This document shows, piece after piece, positions 23,608 to 31,836 of a stretch of 64,000 nt of DNA. Source of the DNA: Kitasatospora atroaurantiaca. Lineage in GTDB: Bacteria; Actinomycetota; Actinomycetes; Streptomycetales; Streptomycetaceae. Location: positions 2,232,001 through 2,296,000 of the forward strand of contig NZ_VIVR01000001.1 of NCBI RefSeq assembly GCF_007828955.1, given 5' to 3'. A model generated the notes under the pieces. It saw nothing but the letters and a program-made list of their open reading frames with translations, was not told the origin of the DNA and did no database searches. The first letter of the stretch is position 1; each line of letters starts with the position of its first letter. The position numbers and the translations under genes are program-made.

Positions 23608-24525
23608 GTGGCACGCAACACTTTCGAACCGTGGATCCCGGAGGAGTTCGGGTCCGATGTCATCACTCGGATCGTCCAGAACTCCGTGGTCGAGGCTGTC
23701 GGCTCCCGCATTCCGATGGCCACCAACTCCCGCTCCACGCCGCGCTCGGCGGGCATGGACGTCGATGTCGTCGACAAGGGCGGCGCGTACGGCGAGGACT
23801 CCAACACCAACGACGACGTCGTCCTGACGGCGCGTAAGTTCGGCAAGGCCATCCGCATCGCCGAGGAGGACATGGACGACTCGCTCGCCGACATCCTCAA
23901 GGTGAAGATGGGCGACTGGAGCACCTCCTACGCCAAGACGCTCGACAACGCGTCCTTCGCGGTCACCGCAGCTCCGGGCACCGGCATCCCGTTCAAGAGC
24001 ATCTACTACCTGCTCTCGCAGACCGACGCAGGCCTGGGCTACACCGCCAACACGAACATCACGCAGACCGGTTCCGGCGGCGTCACCTACGACAACATCT
24101 CGCTGAGCCTGGGCAAGGTCGAAGGCGGCGACTACTTCGATCCGGCCGAGCTCATCGCCGTCGCGCACCCGTCCTTCCGGGCCAAGCTGCGTGGCGTCAA
24201 GGACCTCCAGGGCGAACCGATCTTCATCCAGGGTCTCGCCGGAACCCCCGACACGATCTTCGGTCACCAGATCAAGTGGAGCCTCGGCGCGCGGACTTCG
24301 GCCACTGCCAAGTCCTCGCCGACCGGCAACCCGCTGATCCTGTGGGTCCACCCGTCGCTGATGCTCCTCGGCGTCCGCTCCGGCCCCGAGAGCATCTTCA
24401 TCGACGGGAAGGACGGCACCGCCGCACTCACCGACGAGTCGATCCTCAAGATGCGCGCCCGCCGCGCGTTCGCCTACGGCCACCCGGCCGGCGCGGCGAT
24501 CCTTGAGAACAACAGCGGGTCCTGA
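23608..24525 (+). CDS. Major capsid protein (HK97 fold)
   Basis: 305 aa. It begins ARNTFEPWIPEEFGSDVI, then VVEAVGSRIPM, DVDVVDKGGAYGED and GKAIRIAEEDMDDS, the N-arm, E-loop and P-domain order of actinophage HK97-type capsids. It ends with KMRARRAFAYGHPAGAAIL, a usual A-domain ending. No N-terminal delta domain is fused, in keeping with the separate scaffold gene. The GTG follows GGAGGG. The stop overlaps the next ATG. Confidence 0.88.
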   Translation: MARNTFEPWIPEEFGSDVITRIVQNSVVEAVGSRIPMATNSRSTPRSAGMDVDVVDKGGAYGEDSNTNDDVVLTARKFGKAIRIAEEDMDDSLADILKVKMGDWSTSYAKTLDNASFAVTAAPGTGIPFKSIYYLLSQTDAGLGYTANTNITQTGSGGVTYDNISLSLGKVEGGDYFDPAELIAVAHPSFRAKLRGVKDLQGEPIFIQGLAGTPDTIFGHQIKWSLGARTSATAKSSPTGNPLILWVHPSLMLLGVRSGPESIFIDGKDGTAALTDESILKMRARRAFAYGHPAGAAILENNSGS

Positions 24526-24959
24526 TGGCGGCCGCCAAGGCTACGGCACAGGCCGGGGCTGAGGCCCCGGCGCCGCCCACCGTCACCGACGACAAGGCCC
24601 GCGCCGCGGAGTTCCCAGCGAAGGCCGGGCACCCCGACACCGAGGTCGACAAGCGCTCACCCGACGGCGCCGAAGGCCCCGTGCACGTCAAGGAGTTCGT
24701 CCTCCTCGGCCGCGCGGACGACCCGATCTCCGAGAGCACCCACACCGCGAACCGGGCGGCCGCCGCCCACGAAGCGATCCAGCGCGGCCTCCACCCGCAC
24801 GGCGAGGTCGAGTTCACCGGCGCCACCGACCAGCAAGACGGCCGCTCCGTGACGCTCACCTACCGCGTCCCGGTCGTCCCGTCGTCCACCGACCACAACT
24901 CGGCCGACACCACCACCCCCCGCAGCATCCTCACCCAGCAGAGCAAGGGCGACAGCTGA
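24525..24959 (+). CDS. Head-associated protein (144 aa), possible decoration protein
   Basis: 144 aa. A flexible Ala/Thr/Lys N-terminal tail (1-50) precedes a compact region with VHVKEFVLLGRADD and GRSVTLTYRVPVVP strands. The position directly after the capsid gene, with overlapping start and stop, is where decoration or head-stabilising proteins usually sit. No sequence family recognised. Confidence 0.5.
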   Translation: MAAAKATAQAGAEAPAPPTVTDDKARAAEFPAKAGHPDTEVDKRSPDGAEGPVHVKEFVLLGRADDPISESTHTANRAAAAHEAIQRGLHPHGEVEFTGATDQQDGRSVTLTYRVPVVPSSTDHNSADTTTPRSILTQQSKGDS

Positions 24960-25405
24960 TGGTCAGCGCCTGGGCAACCACCGCAACCGTCCTCGACATC
25001 ACCGGCGTCGAGGCCACGGAACAGCAGGTCGCCCAGGCGCAGGCCGCCATCGAAGTGTGCTCCGGCCGGATCTGGGACGACACCGAACGGCTACGCCGCC
25101 GGGACCTGTACTGGCTCGGCCGCGCAGTCGCCTACCAGGCCGCATGGGCAGCAGGCCAGCCCGGCCTCGAAACCCGCATGGACCTCACCTCGCAGACCCA
25201 GGATGGCGTCAGCGCCAGCCTCACCGCCGACGCCATCATCCTCGCGCCGATGGCCGCCCGCGCCATCAACCGCTGCTCCTGGCGCAAGTCCCGCACCATC
25301 CACGTCCGAAGCCCGTTCGTCGACGGCCGCGGCATCGGCGTCAACCCGCTGCTGGAGTCCACCGACGACCTCCAGACCTGGACCCCGATGCCGGGTGCGC
25401 CGTGA
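24959..25405 (+). CDS. Head-tail connector (adaptor) protein
   Basis: 148 aa. The first half (DITGVEATEQQVAQAQAAIEVCSGR, then RRDLYWLGRAVAYQAAWA) is the helical fold of gp15/gp6-type adaptors that join the portal to the head-closure protein. A strand-rich tail follows. Overlapping starts with both neighbours show it belongs to the connector operon. The identification rests on helix pattern and position. Confidence 0.7.
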   Translation: MVSAWATTATVLDITGVEATEQQVAQAQAAIEVCSGRIWDDTERLRRRDLYWLGRAVAYQAAWAAGQPGLETRMDLTSQTQDGVSASLTADAIILAPMAARAINRCSWRKSRTIHVRSPFVDGRGIGVNPLLESTDDLQTWTPMPGAP

Positions 25406-25737
25406 TCGCAACGACCTGGATCACCGTCCTGCGCGGCACTCAAGAGACCACATTCACCGATGAGATCGACACGTTCACCGAGACCGGCATCGACGCCCTG
25501 ACCCGCATCCCCGCCAGCCTCATCGAGACGACCCGCACATCCCAGACACCCGTCTCCGGAACACCCCGCGTCGTACGCGCCACCACCGCCCGGATCCGGG
25601 CCGGCACCGCCGTCCAGGCCGACGACCAGATCCGTGACGAGCGGACCGGACGCATCTACAGCATCGACCAGATCAACCAGCCCGCAGCCATCGGCATCAC
25701 AGCCGAACTGCGCCTGGATCTCACCCTCATCAACTGA
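25402..25737 (+). CDS. Head-closure (stopper) protein
   Basis: 111 aa from the GTG overlapping the previous stop. A beta-barrel-like run (WITVLRGTQETTFTDEIDT, VVRATTARIRAGTAVQADDQIRD, GRIYSIDQINQP) matches the SPP1 gp16/HK97 gp7-type head-completion proteins that retain the packaged DNA. A small hairpin at 25750-25766 follows in the gap before the next gene. Confidence 0.7.
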   Translation: MIATTWITVLRGTQETTFTDEIDTFTETGIDALTRIPASLIETTRTSQTPVSGTPRVVRATTARIRAGTAVQADDQIRDERTGRIYSIDQINQPAAIGITAELRLDLTLIN

Positions 25738-25806
25738 ACGCGGCCGCAAGCCCGGGAAGACCGGGCGGCCCACCTTGACGCCACAGATCCGGAGAGGACG
25801 GCGGCG

Positions 25807-26166
25807 ATGACGATCAGGCTCGACCCGAGCGCGGACGCACACCTCGACGCCATCCTCACGCGCGTCCTCGACCGCTGCCTGTCCGACATCGCCGACGACG
25901 CCCGCGCGTTCGCCCCCGAGAAGACCGGCGAACTGAAGGCCTCGATCTTCCACCAGACCGACGGCCTCACCGGCATCGTCGGCACGGACTGCCCCTACTG
26001 GCGCCCCGTCGAATACGGCTCCGCCGCCCACGACATCCGGCCCCGCCACAAGAAGGCCCTCTTCTGGGAAGGCGCAGCCCACCCCGTCGGCCGCGTCCGC
26101 CACCCCGGCACCGCCCCGCACCCCTACCTGCGGCCCGCGCTGCTCCAGCACCGGGAGCTGCGGTGA
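25807..26166 (+). CDS. HK97 gp10-like tail-completion protein
   Basis: 119 aa. The pattern FAPEKTGELKASIF, followed by VEYGSAAHDIRP and a final HPGTAPHPYLRPALL, is the classic gp10-family signature. These proteins act at the head-tail joint. ATGACG starts well after an AGAGGACGG ribosome site. The end overlaps the next gene (GTGA). Confidence 0.85.
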   Translation: MTIRLDPSADAHLDAILTRVLDRCLSDIADDARAFAPEKTGELKASIFHQTDGLTGIVGTDCPYWRPVEYGSAAHDIRPRHKKALFWEGAAHPVGRVRHPGTAPHPYLRPALLQHRELR

Positions 26167-26609
26167 CCACCCTGCTGCGCGCCACCACCGAGCTCGTCGC
26201 CCAGGCCTGGCTGCGCGGTGTCCTGGGCGACATCGTGGCGACCACCCTGCCCCGGGACAACGCCTCGTGGATGGCGTCCGGGTTCGTGACCGTCGCCACG
26301 GTCGGCGGCTCCGCGAACCCGTATGTCCCGCTGCGGTCCCCGGTCGTGTCCGTGGACTGCTGGGCGGTGCACCCAGGGAGCAACCGTCCGCCGTGGAACA
26401 AGGCGACCTCTCTCGCCGAGCGGGTGCAGGCCGCCTGCTGGGACCACGCCGCGACACCGCGCCTCCTCACGCTGCCGGCCAACTACCCGCAGGCCCGTGT
26501 CCTCTCCGCGTACTCCACGTACGAGGCGCGCCGTGTCCCCGACGATGCCGCCTCCTACGCCCGGATCAACCTCGGCCTGTCCGTCAACTGGGTCGAGGTG
26601 GCGTCGTGA
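26163..26609 (+). CDS. Tail terminator-like protein
   Basis: 148 aa. An alpha/beta protein opening TELVAQAWLRGV, with DCWAVHPGSNRPPWNKA and ending YARINLGLSVNWVEV. This resembles the tail-terminator (gpU/gp17) group that caps the tail tube and binds the connector. The assignment is from pattern plus its place between the gp10-like and tail-tube genes. Starts and ends in GTGA overlaps. Confidence 0.65.
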   Translation: MTTLLRATTELVAQAWLRGVLGDIVATTLPRDNASWMASGFVTVATVGGSANPYVPLRSPVVSVDCWAVHPGSNRPPWNKATSLAERVQAACWDHAATPRLLTLPANYPQARVLSAYSTYEARRVPDDAASYARINLGLSVNWVEVAS

Positions 26610-26833
26610 GCAGCCAGCGGTGGGCGCTCCAGGGGGAGGTCAGCCGTGACCTCCTCACGTGGAACGGGCGGGTCATCGTCCACAACAGCCGGGCGGAGTT
26701 GGAGTTCCTCACCGCCGGCGCGCGCGTCATCGAGTGCCCTCGCTCCATCCCGCCCGAGCAGACCCTGCCCCTGCGTGCGCACCCGCAGTTCGCCCACCAC
26801 ACCTGGCCCCTGCGACGCGAGGACTACCGATGA
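26606..26833 (+). CDS. Small phage protein (75 aa)
   Basis: 75 aa (SSQRWALQGEVSRDLLTW, ending FAHHTWPLRREDYR). Starts on a GTG inside the previous stop and is overlapped by the next ATG, so it is translated as part of the tail-joining set. No family recognised; lack of Cys or HTH gives no hint of function. Confidence 0.5.
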   Translation: MSSQRWALQGEVSRDLLTWNGRVIVHNSRAELEFLTAGARVIECPRSIPPEQTLPLRAHPQFAHHTWPLRREDYR

Positions 26834-27003
26834 CCGCCGTCCGCACCACCATCCGCCCCGACCTGGAGGTGGAGGTCTCGCCCGCCGAGCACCTCGACCT
26901 CCAGCGTCAGGGCCTGCTCGTCGAGGACCCCTCCGCCTCGGCTGGCATCACCCCCGAGCCCACCCGGGCGAACCCCGCCGCGAGCGCGGCCAAGGAGGAC
27001 TGA
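26830..27003 (+). CDS. Small phage protein (57 aa)
   Basis: 57 aa; the ATG overlaps the upstream stop. The N-terminal half (VEVSPAEHLDLQRQGLLVED) looks like a short amphipathic domain seen at the start of some phage tail genes. The rest is a Pro/Ala/Lys tail. It ends three bases before the tail-tube gene. Confidence 0.5.
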   Translation: MTAVRTTIRPDLEVEVSPAEHLDLQRQGLLVEDPSASAGITPEPTRANPAASAAKED

Positions 27004-27006
27004 CCA

Positions 27007-27567
27007 GTGAGCGTCACCACCACCAACCTGATCCTCGGCCCGGCGACCCTCTACCAGGGGACGTTCGGGGCAACCGAGCCCGCCGACACCGCCGTCAACT
27101 CCACCCCGCAGGCGTCCGCGTGGACAGACATGGGCGGCACCCAGGACGGCGTCACCCTCTCCGTGGACCAGACGTACACCGCCCTGGAGGTCGACCAGGT
27201 GGTGGACCGCGTCGGATCCCGGCTGACCAAGCGCGAGCTGACTCTGGAGACGAGCCTCGCGGAGAGCACGCTGGAGAACCTGAGCGTGGTGCTGAACGGC
27301 GGCACGGCCGCGACCGGCGCCGGATACAAGTCGTACGAGCCGCTGTTCGCCAGCTCCGCGACACAGCCGAACTACACGGCCCTCCTCTTCGACGGCTGGG
27401 GCGCGAACAGCTTCCGGCGCCGCGTCATCCTCCGCCGGACGCTCAGCACCGACGCCGTCGCCATGGCCTACACGAAGGACAAGCAGACCCTCTTCAAGAC
27501 CAAGTTCAGCGGCCACTACGTCACTTCGTCCATCGCACCGTTCCACGTCGTCGAAGCGACGTCCTGA
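27007..27567 (+). CDS. Major tail (tube) protein
   Basis: 186 aa. Opens TTNLILGPATLYQGTFG and contains DMGGTQDGVTLSVDQTY, then KRELTLETSLAESTLEN, the motifs of actinophage tail-tube proteins of the gpV/phage_TTP type. It forms the stacked hexamer rings of the tail. A 10-bp hairpin follows immediately, then the chaperone genes, an arrangement that keeps tube protein in excess over the tape measure. Confidence 0.88.
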   Translation: MSVTTTNLILGPATLYQGTFGATEPADTAVNSTPQASAWTDMGGTQDGVTLSVDQTYTALEVDQVVDRVGSRLTKRELTLETSLAESTLENLSVVLNGGTAATGAGYKSYEPLFASSATQPNYTALLFDGWGANSFRRRVILRRTLSTDAVAMAYTKDKQTLFKTKFSGHYVTSSIAPFHVVEATS

Positions 27568-27573
27568 CCCTGC

Positions 27574-27600
27574 GGCCCGGCGGCACCCGACCGCCGGGCC
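27574..27600 (+). terminator. Attenuator-like hairpin after the tail-tube gene
   Basis: GGCCCGGCGG/CCGCCGGGCC arms (27574-27583, 27591-27600) around 7 nt. Placed between the abundant tube protein and the scarce chaperones, so a partial terminator. Confidence 0.55.
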
Positions 27601-27631
27601 CGGCCCTCCACCACCTTCCAGGAGCACCCCC

Positions 27632-28039
27632 ATGGCCGCCAACACCCGCACCAGCCCCGCCAAGCGCACCCTTCCCAAGCCCGCAGACGCCCCCAAGCCA
27701 GCGGCATCGTTCGAGCCGATCCGCGTCGGCCGCAAGAAGAAGCCGGCAGACGAGGGCGTGCCGCTCTTCTACCTCACCGGCGACGACGGCGAGGAGATCG
27801 AGTACCGCATCCCGTCGAAGGTGCCCACCAGCCTCTCCCTGGAGTACCTGCGTCTCGCGCGGACGATGGGCGAGAACGCGGCGGCCCAGCGGATGCTCGA
27901 ACGGCTCCTCGGCCTTGACGCCTACCTGGCGCTGGAGCAGTCCAACGAGGTCGACGAGGACGACATGGAGAGCATCCTGCAGGCCGTCATCTCGCACGTC
28001 GCGGGCCCGGTGGACGAGTCGGGAAAAGGCCGAGCCTGA
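27632..28039 (+). CDS. Tail assembly chaperone, short form (gpG-like)
   Basis: 135 aa. A Pro/Lys/Ala-rich leader precedes the helical domain (SLSLEYLRLARTMGENAAAQRMLERLLG, then DDMESILQAVISHVAG). These chaperones coat the tape measure during tail assembly and are not in the virion. Termination at 28039 gives this form; slippage at 28021-28027 gives the longer one. The position before the tape measure is diagnostic. Confidence 0.85.
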   Translation: MAANTRTSPAKRTLPKPADAPKPAASFEPIRVGRKKKPADEGVPLFYLTGDDGEEIEYRIPSKVPTSLSLEYLRLARTMGENAAAQRMLERLLGLDAYLALEQSNEVDEDDMESILQAVISHVAGPVDESGKGRA

Positions 28040-28389
28040 CGTGGACCAGGCCTCTGGGTGAGCGGGTGGCGCAGGTCGGCTGGGTCCTGGATCACCTCGA
28101 CGACTTGCACGCCGACTTCCGGGTGTTCTACGGCATCGACCTCGATGCCGAGCCGGAGCTGAGCGGCCCGCGGTTCTTCAGCTACGCGCAGCGGGTCGCC
28201 GTGTACGGCGGGGTGATTGCGGCCCGGATCGAGGAGGCCCGCGAGGAGCAGCAGCCGGCCGCACCGGTCGCCCGGCCGGCAGTACAGCAGCAATCGGATC
28301 GGCAGCACGTGGAGTTGGCGGCGTTCCGGCTCGCATTCCCCGGACTGGTCAGCGTCTCGAAGGTGAGCCCGCAGGAGAAGGTGGAGTAG
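27632..28389 (+). CDS. Tail assembly chaperone, -1 frameshift fusion (gpGT-like)
   Basis: The heptamer GGGAAAA at 28021-28027 reads G-GGA-AAA in the gpG frame, the canonical X-XXY-YYZ slippery site. A shift to GGG-AAA opens a frame (RPSLTWTRPLGERVAQVGWV...) that runs to 28389 and adds about 120 residues with a Pro/Ala-rich middle. Without the shift this second frame has no well-placed start; the GTG at 28066 lacks a ribosome site. Lambda G-T uses the same trick. The fusion is the minor product bridging tube and tape measure. Confidence 0.82.
28021..28027 (+). promoter_or_regulatory. Programmed -1 frameshift slippery site
   Basis: GGGAAAA in the chaperone frame, 12 bases before the gpG stop. 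See the two chaperone entries. Confidence 0.8.
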
Positions 28390-31300
28390 GTGTCGTTCCG
28401 TGTCGCCGAGGGCTTCGTCGAAGTCACGATGGACAAGTCGCGGTATGAGGCTGACCTGGCCCGACTCAAGGGCCAGAAGCTCGACATTCAGGCGCTCGTC
28501 AAGCTCGACGACTCCACGGCGCGGGCTCAGCTCGCGGCGCTCGGCCGCAGCGTCGAGATCGCGTTCAAGGCGAAGCTCGATGACGCCCAGCTGCGGGCGC
28601 AGCTCGAAGCGGCGGGGAACCGGCTGAAGGTCAAGGTCACGCCGGAGCTGCAGACCAGCACCTACCTGACGCAGCTGACCCGCATCACCCGGGATCAGAT
28701 CCTGCGGGTCGTCGCGGTCCTCGACGCGAACACGTACCTGACTCAGCTCGCCAGGATCACCCGCGACCAGGTCGTCAACATCCGTGCCGACCTCAACGCC
28801 AACGCCTACCTCACGCAGCTGACCCGGATCACCCGCGACCAGCAGATCGACGTACGCGCGAACCTCATCACGGGCGACACGCGGGCCCGCCTCGACGCCC
28901 TGACCCGCAACCGCCGTGTCCGCGTGGACGTTGACGCGCAGGGCCTGTCCGGCCTGGCCGGCATGCTCGGCCGAGTCGGGTCCAGCGGCGCCAGCGCGGC
29001 CGGGAGCATCGGCATGCTCGGCGGCCGCATGGGCGCGCTCGTCACCGCCGCACTGAGCGCCCTGCCGGCCATCGCCTCGCTGGGGCAGGCCATCATCTCG
29101 ATGGGCCCGGCGGCGGCCGTTGCTGCTCCGGCGCTGGGTTCGCTGATCGCCATGTTCGGCGCCCTGAAGCTCGGCATGAGCGGGATCGGCGGCGCGTTCA
29201 AGCAGGCTTTCGCCCCAGCGGTCGGTGGTGCGGGTGGCGCAACGACCGCCACGCACGCTCTCGCTGACGCCCAGCAGGCCCTGAAGATCGCGATCCGCGA
29301 TGCGGGCGACGCGAACCGGCACGCGATCCAGCAGGTCGCCGCCGCCGAACGCGACCTCACCGCGGCCCAGCGGCAGGAACGCCAGGCGCAGCTCGACCTC
29401 ATCAAGGCCCGCAAGGAAGCCAAGGAGCAGCTCGAAGACCTTCAGAACCAGTTGGTGGACGGGGAGCTCGATCACCGGCAGGCGATCCTCGATGTCCAGA
29501 AGGCCAAGGAGGAGCTCGACAAGACGCTCGCCGACCCGAACGCGACCGAGGAGCAGAAGCAGGAGGCGCAGCTCGCCTACGACCAGGCCGTGCAGCAGCT
29601 CAAGGAGCAGGAGCTCGCGCAGGAGCGGCTCAAGGCGAAGGCCGCCGAGGCGACGAAGGCCGGTGTCGACGGCAACGAGCAGGTAGCGCAAGCGACGCAG
29701 GATGTTGCCGACGCGCAGCAGGACGTCCTCGACAAGACGCAGACCCTGGCGGAGGCCCGGATCTCTGCCGACCGGGCGGCGGAGGACGGCGCGATCCGGG
29801 TAGCGCAGGCGCAGCAGGCGATCGCGGATGCGATGGCACAGTCAGGGGCCGGCGCGGCCAAGTTCGCGAACGCCATGGCCAAGCTCGCCCCCAGCGCACG
29901 GGAGTTCGTGGATGCGGTCATCGCGCTGAAGCCCGCTTGGGACGCGCTGAAGCTGGACGTGCAGCAGGCCCTGTTCGAGGGGCTGGGTAGCAAGCTCACG
30001 AGCGTGGCACGGCAGGTGCTGCCGGACCTGCAGACCGGCCTGGTCGGCACGGCCGGGGTGCTCAACAAGATGGCCATGGCCGCGATGGACGCGGTCGACC
30101 AGCTGTCGAAGACGGGCACGCTGAAGGCGGCGTTCGCCAGCATCAACGAGGGGCTGAAGCCCCTGCAGCAGGTGCCCGCCAACCTTCTGACGATGTTCGG
30201 GACGCTGACGGCTGCGGCCGGGCCCGCCTTCCTGCGGATCACCAGCGCCATCGGCGAAGCGATGGGGAGCTTCACGCAGCGACTGTCCGCGGCGTTCTCC
30301 AACGGCAGCCTCACCAACACGATCAACAACGCCCTGAACCTGGCCGTCCAGTTCGCCAAGCTGCTGGGCGACGCGCTCGGCATCGTCGGGAACATCATGA
30401 AGGCCGCCGCGGCAGCGGGCGGGGACGCGCTCGGTGTCCTCGGCAGCGTCTTCGCCGAGCTGAAGCGGGTCACGGCCAGCCCGGAGGTCCAGGGCGCGCT
30501 GCAGGCCTTGTTCAGGACGCTGAACACCCTGGCGGGCACGGTGGCGCCGCTGGTCGGGCAGGCCCTCATGGCGCTCGGTCCGGTGCTCATGGCGCTCGGC
30601 CTGCCAGTGCAGAACCTGATCCAGCAGCTCGGCGCCGCACTCCAGCCGATCATCGCGGCGCTCGCGCCGGTACTGCTGGCCGCTGCCCAGGCGGTCGGTG
30701 GCCTGCTGAACGCCATCGCCCCCCTCCTGCCGGTCGCCGGTCAGCTGATCGCCATGCTCGGCCCCGCGATCACCCCGGTCTTTCAAACGTTCACCCAGCT
30801 CTTCGCGCAGGCAGCGCCCGTCATCCAGCAGCTGGCGAACGTCCTATCGGCTGTCCTCACGCCCATCCTCGCTCAACTGCCGACGCTGATGGTGCCGCTG
30901 ATGAACATCTGGCTGCAGCTGAACACGGCGCTTCTGCCGGTCTTCGGTCAGCTCCTGACCGCCCTCGCGCCGTCGCTGATGCAGCTCGGCCAGTCCTTCG
31001 TGCAGATCATGATCGCGCTGGCGCCCGTCCTCCAGCAGATCGGCCAGATGATCGCCACGCTGCTGCCGCCGCTGATGCAGCTCCTCGTTCCGATCATCGG
31101 CCTGGTCGGCAAGCTGGCCGCCGTGTTCGCAGGCGAGCTCGCCAGGCAGATCACCCAGATCGTGGTGCCCGCGCTGCGGATGGTCAGCCAGCTTCTCAAC
31201 GGCGACATGCGGGGCGCGTTCAACAGCTTCGGTGACGTCGTCAGCGGAATTCTCCGCATGGTCGTGAGGGAGTTCGTGCTCCTGCCGTACCGGATTCTAG

Positions 31301-31836
31301 AAGCCCTGGGCGACCTTGGCGGCCTGCTGTGGGACGCCGGGACCCAGGTGATGTCCGGGCTCATCAACGGAATCAAGAGCAAGATCAGCGCCCTGACGAA
31401 CACCCTCGGCGGCATCACCGACTGGATCAAGGAGCACAAGGGGCCGCCCGAGAAGGACGCCATCCTCCTCACCCCCGCCGGCCAGCTGCTCATGGACGGC
31501 CTCATGGCCGGCATCGCTAACCGGATTCCTGATCTGACCGCGCAGCTGCAGGGCGTCACTGCCCAGATCGGCCTGACCCGACTGGGTCCGCAAGTCCCTG
31601 GCCTGCTGGCGCCGGGTGCGGTCGTCGCCGGCCCCGGTCAGTCGCTGGGCGGTACTGCGGGTCTGGCTGCCGGTCCTGTTGCAGCCCCTGCAGCGGCGGG
31701 TGTGACGATCCAGGCGATCAACATCACCGGCAGCTTCGACCTGTCGTCGGCGGCCGAACGCCGACGGGTCGCGGACGCCCTCGTGGTGGAGATCAAGGAA
31801 TCGCTGCGTGACTTCGACCGCGGGAGGAGCCGCTGA
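28390..31836 (+). CDS. Tape measure protein
   Basis: 1148 aa, the longest gene, as expected. Its length sets tail length. Residues 20-170 are helical with three 24-residue repeats (YLTQLTRITRDQ units). Glycine/alanine-rich hydrophobic stretches at about 195-265 follow. A coiled coil spans about 275-480 (DLTAAQRQERQAQLDLIKARKE), and a long hydrophobic Leu/Pro region about 690-930 could insert in the host membrane. The C-terminus (ITDWIKEHKGPPEKDAILL) is the family's usual end. No lysozyme or peptidase motif was seen. GTG start right after the chaperone stop. Confidence 0.9.
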   Translation: MSFRVAEGFVEVTMDKSRYEADLARLKGQKLDIQALVKLDDSTARAQLAALGRSVEIAFKAKLDDAQLRAQLEAAGNRLKVKVTPELQTSTYLTQLTRITRDQILRVVAVLDANTYLTQLARITRDQVVNIRADLNANAYLTQLTRITRDQQIDVRANLITGDTRARLDALTRNRRVRVDVDAQGLSGLAGMLGRVGSSGASAAGSIGMLGGRMGALVTAALSALPAIASLGQAIISMGPAAAVAAPALGSLIAMFGALKLGMSGIGGAFKQAFAPAVGGAGGATTATHALADAQQALKIAIRDAGDANRHAIQQVAAAERDLTAAQRQERQAQLDLIKARKEAKEQLEDLQNQLVDGELDHRQAILDVQKAKEELDKTLADPNATEEQKQEAQLAYDQAVQQLKEQELAQERLKAKAAEATKAGVDGNEQVAQATQDVADAQQDVLDKTQTLAEARISADRAAEDGAIRVAQAQQAIADAMAQSGAGAAKFANAMAKLAPSAREFVDAVIALKPAWDALKLDVQQALFEGLGSKLTSVARQVLPDLQTGLVGTAGVLNKMAMAAMDAVDQLSKTGTLKAAFASINEGLKPLQQVPANLLTMFGTLTAAAGPAFLRITSAIGEAMGSFTQRLSAAFSNGSLTNTINNALNLAVQFAKLLGDALGIVGNIMKAAAAAGGDALGVLGSVFAELKRVTASPEVQGALQALFRTLNTLAGTVAPLVGQALMALGPVLMALGLPVQNLIQQLGAALQPIIAALAPVLLAAAQAVGGLLNAIAPLLPVAGQLIAMLGPAITPVFQTFTQLFAQAAPVIQQLANVLSAVLTPILAQLPTLMVPLMNIWLQLNTALLPVFGQLLTALAPSLMQLGQSFVQIMIALAPVLQQIGQMIATLLPPLMQLLVPIIGLVGKLAAVFAGELARQITQIVVPALRMVSQLLNGDMRGAFNSFGDVVSGILRMVVREFVLLPYRILEALGDLGGLLWDAGTQVMSGLINGIKSKISALTNTLGGITDWIKEHKGPPEKDAILLTPAGQLLMDGLMAGIANRIPDLTAQLQGVTAQIGLTRLGPQVPGLLAPGAVVAGPGQSLGGTAGLAAGPVAAPAAAGVTIQAINITGSFDLSSAAERRRVADALVVEIKESLRDFDRGRSR
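28660..28875 (+). repeat. Three 72-bp tandem repeats in the tape measure gene
   Basis: Units 28660-28731, 28732-28803 and 28804-28875 encode (T/A)YLTQL(T/A)RITRDQ followed by variable 12-residue segments. Each adds one helical rung to the tape measure. Confidence 0.7.

Noticed and set aside
28066-28389. An independent gene starting at the GTG at 28066
   Set aside because: No ribosome site, and a canonical slippery heptamer upstream explains the frame as the -1 extension of the tail chaperone.
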